A stretch of DNA of 64,000 bases from Stenotrophomonas pavanii (GCF_900101175.1 NZ_FNFQ01000013.1:1-64000); one strand, 5' to 3'. Positions 8,817-19,284 are shown, counted from the stretch's first letter. Numbers and translations: made by a program. The notes: a model not told the origin generated them from the letters alone.

Positions 8817-8834
8817 TTTATGCACTCTTTACGC
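8817..8834 (+). promoter_or_regulatory. KdpE-type operator upstream of kdpFABC
   Basis: TTTATGC-ACTC-TTTACGC is a direct repeat of two 7-bp half-sites with a 4-bp spacer. The E. coli KdpE site upstream of kdpFABC is TTTATAC-TTTT-TTTACAC, the same spacing and nearly the same half-sites. It lies about 90 bp upstream of kdpF. This is direct motif similarity; binding is inferred. Confidence 0.65.
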
Positions 8835-8924
8835 GTCGGCCCGGTCCGGCGCGTAGTGCGTTTATGGGCGGCAGGACGACGATGGCGGCCTGAGGTGGAG
8901 GGGTTCCACCAGGACGCTATTGCA

Positions 8925-9017
8925 ATGTCCCCCTGGCTGTCGTTGTTGTGTGGCGTGCTGGTGCTGGTCGCCGCCGCCTATCTTCTCTATGTCGTGCTGC
9001 GGCCCGAGTCGTTCTAA
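8925..9017 (+). CDS. kdpF: KdpF, small subunit of the potassium-transporting P-type ATPase
   Basis: A 30-residue single-span peptide, MSPWLSLLCGVLVLVAAAYL followed by LYVVLRPESF, of the size and composition of KdpF (29 residues in E. coli), which stabilises the KdpABC complex. It lies 11 bp before kdpA and is the first gene of the operon. The ending YVVLRPE(R/S)F is typical of the family. Confidence 0.9.
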   Translation: MSPWLSLLCGVLVLVAAAYLLYVVLRPESF

Positions 9018-9028
9018 CGGAGCCGGCC

Positions 9029-10738
9029 ATGACTGAGATGCTTGTCATTCTTGCCGCCAGCCTGCTGCTGGCGTGGCCGCTGGGCCTGTACCTGGCCCGC
9101 GTGATGCGCGGCACGCCGATGAAGGTCGACGTGCTGTTCAACTGGATCGAAAAGCCGCTGTACACGGTGTTCGGCGTCGATCCCTCGCGCGCGATGTCCT
9201 GGCGCGGTTACGTACTGGCCTTCGTACTGAGCAACGTGGTGGTCGCTGTATTGACCCAGGCGGTGTTCATGACCCAGGCCTGGCTGCCATTGAATCCGGA
9301 CCAGATCCCGAACATGCGCTGGGACACCGCGCTGCACACGATGATCTCGTTCCTGACCAATACCAACCAGCAGCACTATTCGGGCCAGGCGCAGCTGTCC
9401 TACCTCTCGCAGATGACCGGCATCACCGGCCTGCAGGTGGTGACGCCGATGATGGGCCTGGCGCTGGCGGTGGCGACGCTGCGTGCGCTGTTCGCGCGTG
9501 CGCCGCAGGCTGCGGCGACCACCGGCAGCGGCGATGACCGCCAGATCGCAGTGGGCAACTACTACGTGGACGTGGTGCGCCTGTGCGTGCGCTTCCTGCT
9601 GCCGCTGTGCCTGCTGTGGACCCTGCTGCTGACCAGCCAGGGCGTGCCGTCGACGATGGCCGGCGGCCCGCAGGCCGCACCGATCGACGCCAGCGCCGGC
9701 ATGGCCCAGCAGAAACTGCCGCTGGGCCCGGTGGCGGCGATGGTCGCGGCCAAGCAGCTGGGCGCCAACGGCGGTGGCTGGTATGGCCCCAACAGCAGCT
9801 TCCCGCTGGAGAACCCGACCCCGCTGTCGAACGCGCTGGAGGTGGTGGGCATCCTGCTGGTGCCGATCGCGGTGATCTTCATGATCGGCGCGTTCACCGG
9901 CCGGCGCCGCTTCGGCGCCCTGGTGTTCAGCTGCATGCTGGGCATGTCGCTGCTGTCCACCGGCGCGATGATGTGGAGCGAAGGGCATAGCGCCAGCGCC
10001 GCCACGCCGCTGCTGATGGAGGGCAAGGAAGTGCGCTTCGGCGCCGACGGCACCGCGCTGTGGGCGGCGGTCACGACCCAGGTCTCCAATGGCTCGGTCA
10101 ACGGCATGCACGATTCGCTGGCGCCGCTGAGCGGTGGCATCGCGATGGTCAACATGCTGGTCAGTGCGATCTGGGGCGGCATCGGCTGTGGCCTGCAGCA
10201 GTTCATCGTGTACCTGCTGCTGGGCGTGTTCCTGGCCGGCCTGATGACCGGGCGCACGCCGGAACTGTTCGGCCGCAAGCTGGAGACGCCGCAGGTACGC
10301 CTGCTGGCGCTGCTGGTGCTGCTGCAGCCGATCACCCTGCTGGTGTTCACCGCGATCACCCTGGCCGTGCCCGGCCTGGCCGGCACGTCCAACCCCGGCT
10401 TCCATGGCATCAGCCAGGTGTTCTACGAGTATGTCTCGGCTTACGCCAACAACGGGTCGGGTTTTGAAGGGCTGGGCGACGCCACGCTGTGGTGGAACCT
10501 GAGCTGCTCGCTGGTGCTGCTGCTGGGCCGCTTCCCGCTGCTGATCATCCCGCTGGTGGTGGCCGCACAGCTGGCCGCCAAGCGCCAGGCGCCCGAATCT
10601 GCCGGCAGCCTGCAGATCGAAACCCCGACGTTCGCCCTGACCCTGGTCTCGGTGATCGTCATCCTGACCGTGCTGCAGTTCATGCCGGCGCTGGTACTCG
10701 GCCCGATCGCCGACCACCTGAGCCTGGGACTGCACTGA
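9029..10738 (+). CDS. kdpA: potassium-transporting ATPase subunit A (channel-like)
   Basis: KdpA is the K+-selective, channel-like subunit of the high-affinity Kdp pump in the inner membrane. The 569-residue product has many membrane segments and selectivity-filter-like regions such as [13 protein letters not shown] (about 107-119), [33 protein letters not shown] and [17 protein letters not shown], each recognisable from the family. The start ATG 9029 follows AACGGAG. Ten bases separate it from kdpB. Confidence 0.97.
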   Translation: MTEMLVILAASLLLAWPLGLYLARVMRGTPMKVDVLFNWIEKPLYTVFGVDPSRAMSWRGYVLAFVLSNVVVAVLTQAVFMTQAWLPLNPDQIPNMRWDTALHTMISFLTNTNQQHYSGQAQLSYLSQMTGITGLQVVTPMMGLALAVATLRALFARAPQAAATTGSGDDRQIAVGNYYVDVVRLCVRFLLPLCLLWTLLLTSQGVPSTMAGGPQAAPIDASAGMAQQKLPLGPVAAMVAAKQLGANGGGWYGPNSSFPLENPTPLSNALEVVGILLVPIAVIFMIGAFTGRRRFGALVFSCMLGMSLLSTGAMMWSEGHSASAATPLLMEGKEVRFGADGTALWAAVTTQVSNGSVNGMHDSLAPLSGGIAMVNMLVSAIWGGIGCGLQQFIVYLLLGVFLAGLMTGRTPELFGRKLETPQVRLLALLVLLQPITLLVFTAITLAVPGLAGTSNPGFHGISQVFYEYVSAYANNGSGFEGLGDATLWWNLSCSLVLLLGRFPLLIIPLVVAAQLAAKRQAPESAGSLQIETPTFALTLVSVIVILTVLQFMPALVLGPIADHLSLGLH

Positions 10739-10748
10739 GGACACCGCC

Positions 10749-12806
10749 ATGAGTAGTCTTGCAAGTTCCACCCGTAGTTCCTCCGCCGCGCGCCCTGCCC
10801 TGCTCGATGGCGCCGGCCTGCGCCGCGCACTGATCGAAGCCGTGCGCAAGTTGTCGCCGATGCACCTGGTCCGCAGTCCGGTGATGGCGGTGGTGATGGC
10901 CGGCACGATCGTGGCCGCGATCGTCACCCTGACCGGCAATGCGCCGCTGGGCTTCGGCCTGGCGGTGACCGCGATCCTGCTGGTGACCGTCCTGTTCGGC
11001 AATTTCGCCGAGGCGGTCGCCGAAGCCCGTGGCCGCGGCCAGGCCGCTTCGCTGCGCCGTGCCCGCCAGGACCTGGTGGCGCGCCGGCTGGCGGCGCCGC
11101 AGCCGGGAGCGGCGGAAGCCCAGGTGCCGGCCGCCGAGCTGCGCCCGGGCGACCACGTGATCGTCAGTGCCGGCGAGCTGGTGCCGGCCGATGGCGAGAT
11201 CGTGCAGGGCCTGGCCACCATCAACGAAGCGGCGGTGACCGGTGAATCCGCGCCGGTGCTGCGCGAGGCCGGCACCGACCGCTCCGGCGTGATCGGCGGC
11301 ACCAAGGTGCTGTCCGACCAGATCATCGTGCGTGTCACCGCCGAGCCGGGCCACAGCTTCCTGGACCGGATGATCGCGCTGGTGGAAGGCGCCAACCGGC
11401 AGAAGACCCCGAACGAGATCGCACTGACCCTGCTGCTGGCGGCGATGACGCTGACCTTCCTGGTAGTGGTGGCCACGCTGCCGGCCATCGGTGCGGCCGT
11501 GGGCGTCAAGGTCGACCCGCTGCTGCTGATCGCGCTGCTGGTGTGCCTGATCCCGACCACCATCGGCGGCCTGCTGCCGGCCATCGGCATCGCCGGCATG
11601 AACCGTGCGCTGGCCGCCAACGTGCTGGCCAAGTCGGGCAAGGCGGTGGAAGTGGCCGGCGACGTCGACGTGCTGCTGCTGGACAAGACCGGCACCATCA
11701 CCTACGGCGACCGCCAGGCCAGCCACTTCCATCCGCTGGCCGGCATCGACGCCAGCCAGCTGCGCGAGGCGGCACTGCTGTCCTCGCTGGCCGACCCGAC
11801 CCCGGAAGGCAAGTCGATCGTGCGCCTGGCGCGCGAACAGGGCTGCGCCACCGCCGAGCCGGACCGTGCCGAGTACCTGGCCTTCAGTGCGCAGACCCGC
11901 ATGTCCGGCGTCGATCTGGAGCATGGGCGGCAGATCCGCAAGGGCGCTGCCGATGCGATCCGCGCCCACGTGCAGGCGCTCGGCGGCAACGTGCCGGCTG
12001 AACTGGCCGGCCGCGTCGAGCAGGTCGCGCGCAATGGCGCCACCCCGCTGGTGGTGGCCGAGGGACGCCACGTACTGGGCGTGATCGAGCTTTCGGACGT
12101 GGTCAAGCACGGCATGCGCGAGAAGTTCGCGCAGCTGCGGGCGATGGGCATCCGCACGGTGATGATCACCGGTGACAATCCGCTGACCGCTGCCGCCATC
12201 GCCGCCGAGGCCGGTGTCGATGACTACATTGCCGAGGCCCGTCCGGAAGACAAGCTGGCGCGCATCCGCCAGGAACAGGCCGGTGGCCGCCTGGTGGCGA
12301 TGGTGGGTGACGGTACCAACGACGCTCCCGCACTGGCCCAGGCCGACATCGGCCTGGCGATGAACTCCGGCACGCAGGCGGCGAAGGAGGCCGGCAACAT
12401 GGTCGACCTCGATTCGGACCCGGCCAAGTTGCTGGCGGTGGTGGAGGTGGGCAAGCAGCAGCTGATCACCCGCGGCGCGCTGACCACCTTCTCGCTGGCC
12501 AACGACGTCTCCAAGTACTTCGCGATCCTGCCGGCGCTGTTTGCCGCTGCGGTTCCGGCCATGGCCGCACTGAACGTGATGCAGCTGTCGAGCCCGCGCA
12601 ATGCGGTGCTGGCAGCGCTGATCTTCAACGCGCTGGTGATTCCCGCGCTGATCCCGCTCGCCCTGCGTGGCGTGCGCTTCCGTCCGGCCACGGCCACCGC
12701 GCTGCTGCGCCGGAACATGCTGGTGTACGGCCTCGGCGGCGTGCTGTTGCCGTTCGCGGCGATCAAGCTGATCGACCTCTTCCTTGTCCTGGTATTCGGC
12801 GCATGA
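10749..12806 (+). CDS. kdpB: potassium-transporting ATPase subunit B (P-type ATPase catalytic subunit)
   Basis: KdpB hydrolyses ATP to power K+ uptake through KdpA. The 685-residue P-type ATPase contains TGES in the actuator domain (about 165-168), the phosphorylation motif DKTGTIT with D312, and the hinge motif [16 protein letters not shown]. Four N-terminal and three C-terminal membrane segments fit the family. Its ATG follows the kdpA stop by 10 bp, and its stop overlaps the kdpC start by 4 bp. Confidence 0.98.
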   Translation: MSSLASSTRSSSAARPALLDGAGLRRALIEAVRKLSPMHLVRSPVMAVVMAGTIVAAIVTLTGNAPLGFGLAVTAILLVTVLFGNFAEAVAEARGRGQAASLRRARQDLVARRLAAPQPGAAEAQVPAAELRPGDHVIVSAGELVPADGEIVQGLATINEAAVTGESAPVLREAGTDRSGVIGGTKVLSDQIIVRVTAEPGHSFLDRMIALVEGANRQKTPNEIALTLLLAAMTLTFLVVVATLPAIGAAVGVKVDPLLLIALLVCLIPTTIGGLLPAIGIAGMNRALAANVLAKSGKAVEVAGDVDVLLLDKTGTITYGDRQASHFHPLAGIDASQLREAALLSSLADPTPEGKSIVRLAREQGCATAEPDRAEYLAFSAQTRMSGVDLEHGRQIRKGAADAIRAHVQALGGNVPAELAGRVEQVARNGATPLVVAEGRHVLGVIELSDVVKHGMREKFAQLRAMGIRTVMITGDNPLTAAAIAAEAGVDDYIAEARPEDKLARIRQEQAGGRLVAMVGDGTNDAPALAQADIGLAMNSGTQAAKEAGNMVDLDSDPAKLLAVVEVGKQQLITRGALTTFSLANDVSKYFAILPALFAAAVPAMAALNVMQLSSPRNAVLAALIFNALVIPALIPLALRGVRFRPATATALLRRNMLVYGLGGVLLPFAAIKLIDLFLVLVFGA

Positions 12807-13453
12807 ACCGTTCTGCTTCCACCTCCACCTCCCTGCCCCGCGAAGCGAAAGCCGAGGCCCGCGTGGCCAGCCTGCAGGACGGCGCCGGCTGGCGCCCGGC
12901 GATCGGCCTGGGCCTGGCCACCCTGCTGCTGGCCGGCGCGGTCTACGCCGGCATCGCCACCGGTTTCGCCGGCCTGGCCTACCCCACCCAGGCCGAGGGC
13001 AGCCTGCTGCGCGACGGCAACGGCCAGGTGCGCGGCTCGGCCTGGCTGTCGCAGCCGTTCACCGGTGATGGCTACTTCCAGGCACGGCCGTCGGCGGCCA
13101 ACTACGACCCGATGGCCGCGGCCGGTTCCAACCTGGCGCGCAGCAACCCGGCCCTGGCCGAGCGGGTTGCCGCCAGCGCCGCGGCGGTGGCTGCGCGCGA
13201 AGGCGTCGCGCCGACGCAGGTGCCGGCCGATCTGGTCACCCAGTCCGGCGGCGGCCTGGATCCACAGCTGTCGCCGGCCGCTGCTCAACTGCAGGTGGCA
13301 CGCGTGGCGCGTGCCCGTGGCCTGCCGGTGGAGCGCGTGCAGGCGCTGGTGCAGGCACATACCGAGGGGCGCCAGTGGGGCCTGTTCGGCCAGCCGCGGG
13401 TGAACGTGGTCACGCTGAATTTCGCGCTGGACCATGCGGCTAAGGCACCGTGA
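12803..13453 (+). CDS. kdpC: potassium-transporting ATPase subunit C
   Basis: KdpC is the single-span periplasmic subunit of the Kdp complex. The 216-residue protein has one N-terminal membrane segment (about 32-55), then [28 protein letters not shown] and [11 protein letters not shown], conserved in KdpC. Its ATGA start overlaps the kdpB stop, which indicates translational coupling. The N-terminal 30 residues before the membrane segment are a little longer than in E. coli. Confidence 0.96.
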   Translation: MNRSASTSTSLPREAKAEARVASLQDGAGWRPAIGLGLATLLLAGAVYAGIATGFAGLAYPTQAEGSLLRDGNGQVRGSAWLSQPFTGDGYFQARPSAANYDPMAAAGSNLARSNPALAERVAASAAAVAAREGVAPTQVPADLVTQSGGGLDPQLSPAAAQLQVARVARARGLPVERVQALVQAHTEGRQWGLFGQPRVNVVTLNFALDHAAKAP

Positions 13454-13480
13454 TGCCAGCCTGCACCGGCTGCGCGCACA

Positions 13481-16165
13481 ATGGCGGCCATGACAGCGGC
13501 CCCCATGACTGATGCGCGTACCCGCCAGGCCGATGCCCTGGTGGAAGGCCTGCAACGCGAAGCCGGTGGCAAGCTGACCGTGTTCCTCGGCGCCGCGCCG
13601 GGCGTGGGCAAGACCTACACCATGCTGACCCGCGCCCAGGAACAGCTGCGCCGCGGCGTGGACCTGGTGGTCGGGCTGGTGGAAACCCATGGCCGTGCCG
13701 ATACCCAGGCGCTGCTGGAGGGCCTGCCGCAGCTGCCGCTGAAGGAAGTGGCCTACCACGGCCACACGTTGCAGGAGATGGACCTGGATGCCGTGCTGGC
13801 ACGGCATCCGGCGCTGGTGCTGGTGGACGAGCTGGCCCACCGCAACGCGCCGGGCAGCCGCCACGAGCGACGCTGGCAGGATGTGATGGAGCTGCTGGAC
13901 GCTGGCATCGACGTCTGGACCACGGTCAACATCCAGCATCTGGAAAGCCTCAACGACGTGGTGATGCGCATCACCGGCGTGCGCGTCAGCGAGACCGTAC
14001 CGGACGGCGTGCTCGATCGCCTGCACGACATCGTGCTGGTCGATCTGCCCCCGCGCGAACTGATCGCGCGCCTGCAGCAGGGCAAGGTCTATGTGCCCGA
14101 GCAGGCCGCGCAGGCGCTGCAGGCGTTCTTCTCGCCGGCCAACCTGACCGCCCTGCGTGAGCTGGCGATGCAGGAAGCCGCCGACCGCGTCGACAGCAGC
14201 CTGCGCGAAACCCGCGCCGCACGCGGCGAAGGCAACCTGCCGCTGCGGCGCGGCGTGCTGGTGGCCATCGATGGCGGTGGCCAGAGCGAGTACCTGGTGC
14301 GGGTGGCGCGTCGCATCGCCGAGCGCCGCGACGCGCCATGGACGGTGGTGACCGTGCAGGGCCGGCGCCAGGACGAGGCCACGCGGCGCGAGATCGATGC
14401 GGCCTTCGCCCTGGCACGTCGCCTGGGTGGCGACGCCGAACTGCTGCATGGATCGAGCATTGCCGATGCCCTGCTCGACCATGCCGCACACAACGGCGTG
14501 TCGACCCTGGTGCTGGGGCGGACCCGTGAGCGCCCGCTGGCGCGGATGTTCAACCGTACCCTCACCCAGCAGCTGATCCAGCGCGGCGCGCACTACGAGA
14601 TCACCATCATCAGCACGCCGCAGGCCCGGGCGCGCTCGCGCCGCGAGGGCCTGCTGCCGCCGATGCGCGGCATCAGCTACGAGCCGGTGCAGGCGCTGAT
14701 CGCCACCGCGCTGGCCTGTGCGGTGGCCTGGCTGGCCGAACGCTGGGTCGGCATGGCCGACCTGTCGATGGTGTTCATCGTGGCAGTGGTGCTGGTGGCG
14801 GCGCGCACGCGCGCCAGCGTGGCGGTGATGGCGGCGATCCTGTGCTTCCTCGCCTACAACTTCCTGTTCATCGCGCCCCGCTTCACCTTCGCCATCGGTG
14901 CACGCCAGGGCGTGATCACCGTGTTCCTGTTCCTGGCCGCCGCCTTGGTGGCCGGACGGCTGGCCTCGCGCCTGCGCATGCAGGTCATCGCGCTGCGTGC
15001 GGCCAACCGCCATGCGCGTGCGCGCCAGCAGCTGGGACGCCAGCTGGCCAGCGCCGCCGGCAACGGCGAGGTGGCACAGGCAGGTCGGCATGCCCTGGAA
15101 CAGGCCATGGATGTGCCGGCCTGGCTGCGGATCGGCGCCGACACCGCCGCCGGTGGCCGCAGCCAACCCGGCGATACCGACCTCGCCGCCGCCGACTGGG
15201 CGCTGCGCCATGGCCAGCCCAGTGGCCGCTTCACCGATACCCTGGCCGGTGCGCAGTGGTGGTTCCTGCCATTGCTGGATGGCGAAGACCGCGCGATCGG
15301 CGTGGCCGGCCTGTACCTGCCCGGCGCACAGGCACGCCTGCTGCCCGAACAGCGGCAGCTGGCCGAAGCAATGGTCGATGACATCGCGCAGGCCGCGCTG
15401 CGCACCCGACTGGTGGCCGAACTCGAACAGGCACATGTCAGCAACGAGACCGAGCGGTTGCGCTCGGCCCTGCTTTCTTCGGTGTCGCACGACCTGCGCT
15501 CGCCACTGGCGGCGATGATCGGTTCGGCCGACAGCCTGGCCAGTTACGGCGCGGCGATGGACACGGCCGATCGCCGTGCCCTGCTGGACACCATCCTGGT
15601 CGAAGGCGAGCGGCTGGACCGCTACATCCAGAACCTGCTGGACATGACCCGCCTGGGTCACGAAGGGCTGAAGATCAACCGCGACTGGATCGGCGTGGAC
15701 GAACTGATCGGCTCGGCGGCGCGGCGCCTGCAGCGCTACCAGCCGAAGGTGCGGCTGGAGCTGGACATTCCGGCCACGCTGGCGCCGATCTGGGTGCACC
15801 CGGCGCTGGTCGAACAGGCCGTGTTCAACGTGATGGAGAACGCAGCCAAGTTCTCGCCGCCCGACGCCGCCGTGCAGGTGCAGGCGCGCGAACTGGACGG
15901 ACAGCTGCGCATCGATGTGATCGATGCCGGCCCCGGCATTCCCGATGACGAGCGTGCGCGCATCTTCGACATGTTCTACAGCGTCGAGCGCGGCGACCGC
16001 GGCCGCCACGGCACCGGCCTGGGCCTGACCATCTGCCAGGGCATGATCGGCGCACATGGCGGCAGCGTGCAGGCGCTGCCCGGACGCGACGGTCGCGGTA
16101 CCCTGATCCGCATCACCCTGCCCCTGCTCAAGCCAGCCTCCCACGATGAGCCCGACCCCGATTGA
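13481..16165 (+). CDS. kdpD: osmosensitive potassium sensor histidine kinase
   Basis: Membrane sensor kinase that responds to low K+ and osmotic stress and phosphorylates KdpE. The 894-residue protein has an N-terminal KdpD domain with Walker A GAAPGVGKT (37-45), DELAHRNAPGSRH and VNIQHLESLNDVV, a universal-stress-like domain (about 255-380), four membrane segments (about 400-500), a GAF-like region, and the kinase core with H-box SSVSHDLRSPLAAM (H670) and G-boxes DAGPGIP and GTGLGL. In-frame ATGs at 13490 and 13505 are alternative starts. It ends inside kdpE (20-bp overlap). Confidence 0.97.
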   Translation: MAAMTAAPMTDARTRQADALVEGLQREAGGKLTVFLGAAPGVGKTYTMLTRAQEQLRRGVDLVVGLVETHGRADTQALLEGLPQLPLKEVAYHGHTLQEMDLDAVLARHPALVLVDELAHRNAPGSRHERRWQDVMELLDAGIDVWTTVNIQHLESLNDVVMRITGVRVSETVPDGVLDRLHDIVLVDLPPRELIARLQQGKVYVPEQAAQALQAFFSPANLTALRELAMQEAADRVDSSLRETRAARGEGNLPLRRGVLVAIDGGGQSEYLVRVARRIAERRDAPWTVVTVQGRRQDEATRREIDAAFALARRLGGDAELLHGSSIADALLDHAAHNGVSTLVLGRTRERPLARMFNRTLTQQLIQRGAHYEITIISTPQARARSRREGLLPPMRGISYEPVQALIATALACAVAWLAERWVGMADLSMVFIVAVVLVAARTRASVAVMAAILCFLAYNFLFIAPRFTFAIGARQGVITVFLFLAAALVAGRLASRLRMQVIALRAANRHARARQQLGRQLASAAGNGEVAQAGRHALEQAMDVPAWLRIGADTAAGGRSQPGDTDLAAADWALRHGQPSGRFTDTLAGAQWWFLPLLDGEDRAIGVAGLYLPGAQARLLPEQRQLAEAMVDDIAQAALRTRLVAELEQAHVSNETERLRSALLSSVSHDLRSPLAAMIGSADSLASYGAAMDTADRRALLDTILVEGERLDRYIQNLLDMTRLGHEGLKINRDWIGVDELIGSAARRLQRYQPKVRLELDIPATLAPIWVHPALVEQAVFNVMENAAKFSPPDAAVQVQARELDGQLRIDVIDAGPGIPDDERARIFDMFYSVERGDRGRHGTGLGLTICQGMIGAHGGSVQALPGRDGRGTLIRITLPLLKPASHDEPDPD

Positions 16166-16859
16166 TGCCAGCGTGCCGGCCGCGCGCGTGCTGGTGATCG
16201 ACGATGAAACCCAGATCCGCCGGTTCCTGGATATCAGCCTGCGCGCGCAGGGCTACCAGGTGCGGCAGGCGGCCACCGGCCAGGAAGGCCTGCAGCTGGC
16301 CGCCAGCGAGGACATGGACCTGGTGATCCTGGACATCGGCCTGCCGGACATGGAAGGCCACGAGGTGCTGGAACAACTGAGGCAGTGGAGCCAGGTGCCG
16401 GTGATCATGCTGACCGTGCGCGCCGGCGAAGCCGAGAAGGTGCGCGCACTGGATACCGGCGCCAACGACTATGTGACCAAGCCGTTCGGCACGCAGGAGC
16501 TGATGGCGCGGGTGCGGGCGCTGCTGCGCACGCGCAGCGTGCCGACCGACGGCACCCCGCCGGTGTTCGACGATGGCCATCTGCACGTGGACCTGGTGCG
16601 CCGTGAAGTCGCCCTTGATGGCGAAGCGGTGGCGTTGACCCGCAAGGAGTATGCGTTGCTGTCGCTGCTGCTGCGCAATGCCGGGCGGGTGGTGACCCAG
16701 CCGCAGATCCTGCAGGAAATCTGGGGCCCGACCCACCAGCACGACACCCATTACCTGCGCATCCTGGTCGGCAAGCTGCGGCACAAGCTGGGCGACTCGG
16801 CGCTGGATTCGCGTTACCTGTTCACCGAACCGGGCGTGGGATTGCGGTTCAAGGGGTAG
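16146..16859 (+). CDS. kdpE: KdpE response regulator (OmpR/PhoB family)
   Basis: DNA-binding regulator that activates kdpFABC after phosphorylation by KdpD. The 237-residue protein has a receiver domain (acidic pair D19/D20, phospho-acceptor D63 in ILDIGLPDM, T in LTVRAGE, and K in TKPF) and a C-terminal winged helix with LTRKEYALLSLLLRNAGRVVT. It overlaps kdpD by 20 bp. Its stop codon TAG is the TAG of the GTAG that heads a SMAG repeat. A matching operator lies at 8817-8834. Confidence 0.97.
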   Translation: MSPTPIDASVPAARVLVIDDETQIRRFLDISLRAQGYQVRQAATGQEGLQLAASEDMDLVILDIGLPDMEGHEVLEQLRQWSQVPVIMLTVRAGEAEKVRALDTGANDYVTKPFGTQELMARVRALLRTRSVPTDGTPPVFDDGHLHVDLVRREVALDGEAVALTRKEYALLSLLLRNAGRVVTQPQILQEIWGPTHQHDTHYLRILVGKLRHKLGDSALDSRYLFTEPGVGLRFKG

Positions 16860-16909
16860 TGCCGGCCGCTGGCCGGCAATTGGGCTTGCCGGCCAGCGGC
16901 CGGCACTAC
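16856..16909. repeat. inverted SMAG repeat pair between kdpE and pgm/pmm gene
   Basis: GTAGTGCCGGCCGCTGGCC begins at 16856, inside the kdpE stop codon, and an inverted copy ends in CTAC at 16909. Each is the canonical SMAG unit and together they can fold into one long hairpin between two convergent genes, so a terminator role for both is plausible. Confidence 0.9.
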
Positions 16910-16935
16910 CCATTCTGCTGCAGCGTCCAAAGGGG

Positions 16936-19284
16936 TCAGAACCCCAGCGGGGTATCGCCCAGCACCGGTTGCAGCTGGCTGCGGAACAGGGCCTGGATGC
17001 GCTCCAGTGCCGCCTCGTCGTTGCCCTCGAAACGCAGCACCAGCACCGGGGTGGTGTTGGAGGCACGCACCAGGCCCCAGCCATCGGCGAAGTCCACGCG
17101 CAGGCCGTCGATGGTCGACAGGCGGCCGCCCACGTACGGGTTGTCCGGCGATTGCGCCGCCGCCACCAGCATCGCCACCAGCGCATGCGGCGTCCCCTCG
17201 GCCACCGGAACCTTCAGCTCCGGCGTGGCGACCATCTCCGGCAGTTCGCCCAGCACCTCGTCCGGGGTTTCCTCGCGCTGTGCCAGGATCTCCAGCAGGC
17301 GCGCAGCGGCGTACAGGCCGTCGTCGAAACCGAACCAGCGCTCCTTGAAGAAGAAGTGGCCGCTCATCTCGCCGGCCAGTTCGGCGTCGGTCTCGCGCAT
17401 CTTCGCCTTCATCAGCGAATGCCCGGTCTTCCACATCAGCGGGCTGCCACCGTTGCGCAGCACATGGTCGGACAGCTTGCCGGTGCACTTCACGTCGTAG
17501 ATCACCATCGCGCCCGGATTGCGCATCAGCACGTCGGCAGCGAACAGCATCAGCAGGCGGTCGGCATAGATGATCCTGCCTTCGCCGGTGACCACGCCCA
17601 GCCGGTCACCATCGCCATCGAAGGCCACGCCGAGATCGGCACCGAAGCGCTTGACCGTCTGCACCAGGTCTTCCAGGTTGGCCGGCTCGCTCGGGTCGGG
17701 ATGATGGTTGGGGAAGGTACCGTCGACATCGCAGTACAGCGGGATGACGTCGGCGCCGATTGCTTCCAGCAGCTGCGGGGCCAGTGCGCCGGCCACGCCA
17801 TTGCCGGCGTCGGCCACCACCTTCAGCGGACGGTCCAGCTGCACGTCATCGGCGATGCGCTGGATGTAGTCGGCACTGACGTCGCGCTGCTGGTAATCAC
17901 CCGGCTCGGCGGCCTGCACCAGGCGGCCCTCGACGATGCGCTGGTAGAGGTCGGTGATCGCCTCGCCGGACAGCGTTTCGCCGCCGATGACCACCTTGAA
18001 ACCGTTGTACTCGGGCGGATTGTGGCTGCCGGTGACCGCCACGCAGGTGCCGGTCCGCAGGTGGAACGCGGCGTAGTACACGAGCGGGGTCGGCGCCAGG
18101 CCGATGTCGATCACCGCGCAGCCGGCACGGCGCAGGCCTTCGGCCAGCCCGGCCGTCAGCTCCGGTCCGGACAGGCGGCCATCGCGGCCGACCACCACCT
18201 CGCGCAGGCCCTGCTCCAGCGCCACGGTGCCGATGGCCTGGCCGATCAGCGCGGCGGTCTTCGGCGTCAGTTCGCTGCCCACCACGCCGCGGATGTCGTA
18301 GGCGCGGAAGATGCCGGCGGCCAGTTCTTCGACAGGCACCGGCGGTGGCGGCGGTGGCGTGGCATCGCCACTGCCGGCCAGGTTCGCCACCGGTGGCGGC
18401 GCCTGCTGCAGGCTCTCGCTCAGGGTCGGGCCATGGTCGGCTTCGGACGCTGCGGCGCGGCGCGGCAACGGCAGCGACTTCGGCAGCCGGTCGCGGCCGA
18501 CCACCAGCAACACGGCAATGAACGCCAGCAGCAGCGCGACGATGGCGCTGGCCAGCGCACCGAGGCCGAGCGGGCCGGCCTCGACGTTGGGCACCGACGC
18601 GACCAGCCGCAGCGGCGTGCCGGCCACGGGTCGCGCCAGCGCCTCCGCACTCTCGGCCAGGCTCGGGTCGCCCTGGGTGACCAGATCGAATCCTCCCTGG
18701 CGCAGGCCGAGGAAGCCGGCCGACGGCGCGCTGACCTGGTCGAGCGGTGAAGTCAGCCGCAGCAGCGGTTGGCGCACATAGATGACGGCCGGCCCCAGGC
18801 TGCCCAGCTGCACCGGCGCGGCCAGGCCCAGGCGGTTGCCACCGCCGTCGCGGACCACGCGCAGGCTGGGCTTGGCCTCGGCCAGCGCGGCTTCCAGCAG
18901 CGCCAGCCGCGCATAGCCGAAGGCGGCCGCATCGGCATAGGCGTTGGCCAGATCGGCCGCCAGCACCTCGACCTGCTCGACCCCGCTCCAGCCCTCGCGC
19001 ACGGCCAGCGCCGCCGCAGCGGCATCGCCAGCCTGCAGCGCCTGCTGCACGCGATCGTTCTTCAACTGCTGCTGCAGCTGCTGCAACTGGCCCGCAGCGG
19101 CCTGCTGCAGGCCCTGCACGGCCTGGTCACGCGCCTCTTCCAGCGCCTGCCCGTTGGCCTCCTGCCGCCACTGCTGCACCGCACTCCATCCGAACCAGCC
19201 GGCCAGCAGGATCAGCAGTACCCCCAGCAAGGGTGCACTGCGTCCCAACGACCGTCCCCGCTGTCCTTCCCCGATGCCGCTCAT
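16936..19284 (-). CDS. phosphomannomutase/phosphoglucomutase with membrane-anchored N-terminal half
   Basis: Interconverts hexose 6- and 1-phosphates (glucose/mannose) for LPS and exopolysaccharide precursors; homologous to AlgC and XanA. The 782-residue protein has a membrane segment (about 18-36), a Gln/Ala-rich coiled coil (about 45-95), a sensor-like periplasmic region, a second membrane segment (about 240-265), a Pro-rich linker, then the mutase (about 320-782). The mutase shows GIFRAYDIRG, catalytic S420 in TGSHNPPEYNG, and metal loop FDGDGDRLG (D556, D558, D560). The start follows dut by 12 bp, in a coaBC-dut-mutase operon also seen in Pseudomonas. The classical enzyme is about 460 residues. 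Confidence 0.93.
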   Translation of the reverse strand: MSGIGEGQRGRSLGRSAPLLGVLLILLAGWFGWSAVQQWRQEANGQALEEARDQAVQGLQQAAAGQLQQLQQQLKNDRVQQALQAGDAAAAALAVREGWSGVEQVEVLAADLANAYADAAAFGYARLALLEAALAEAKPSLRVVRDGGGNRLGLAAPVQLGSLGPAVIYVRQPLLRLTSPLDQVSAPSAGFLGLRQGGFDLVTQGDPSLAESAEALARPVAGTPLRLVASVPNVEAGPLGLGALASAIVALLLAFIAVLLVVGRDRLPKSLPLPRRAAASEADHGPTLSESLQQAPPPVANLAGSGDATPPPPPPVPVEELAAGIFRAYDIRGVVGSELTPKTAALIGQAIGTVALEQGLREVVVGRDGRLSGPELTAGLAEGLRRAGCAVIDIGLAPTPLVYYAAFHLRTGTCVAVTGSHNPPEYNGFKVVIGGETLSGEAITDLYQRIVEGRLVQAAEPGDYQQRDVSADYIQRIADDVQLDRPLKVVADAGNGVAGALAPQLLEAIGADVIPLYCDVDGTFPNHHPDPSEPANLEDLVQTVKRFGADLGVAFDGDGDRLGVVTGEGRIIYADRLLMLFAADVLMRNPGAMVIYDVKCTGKLSDHVLRNGGSPLMWKTGHSLMKAKMRETDAELAGEMSGHFFFKERWFGFDDGLYAAARLLEILAQREETPDEVLGELPEMVATPELKVPVAEGTPHALVAMLVAAAQSPDNPYVGGRLSTIDGLRVDFADGWGLVRASNTTPVLVLRFEGNDEAALERIQALFRSQLQPVLGDTPLGF

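Noticed and set aside
9014..11701. An 895-codon minus-strand frame opposite kdpA and kdpB
   Set aside because: Shadow frame; no ribosome site and no recognisable domain.
12224..16144. A 1306-codon open frame on the minus strand opposite kdpB to kdpD
   Set aside because: It is antisense to well-supported kdp genes, is His/Arg/Gln/Gly-rich as is usual for GC-rich shadow frames, and has no family features.
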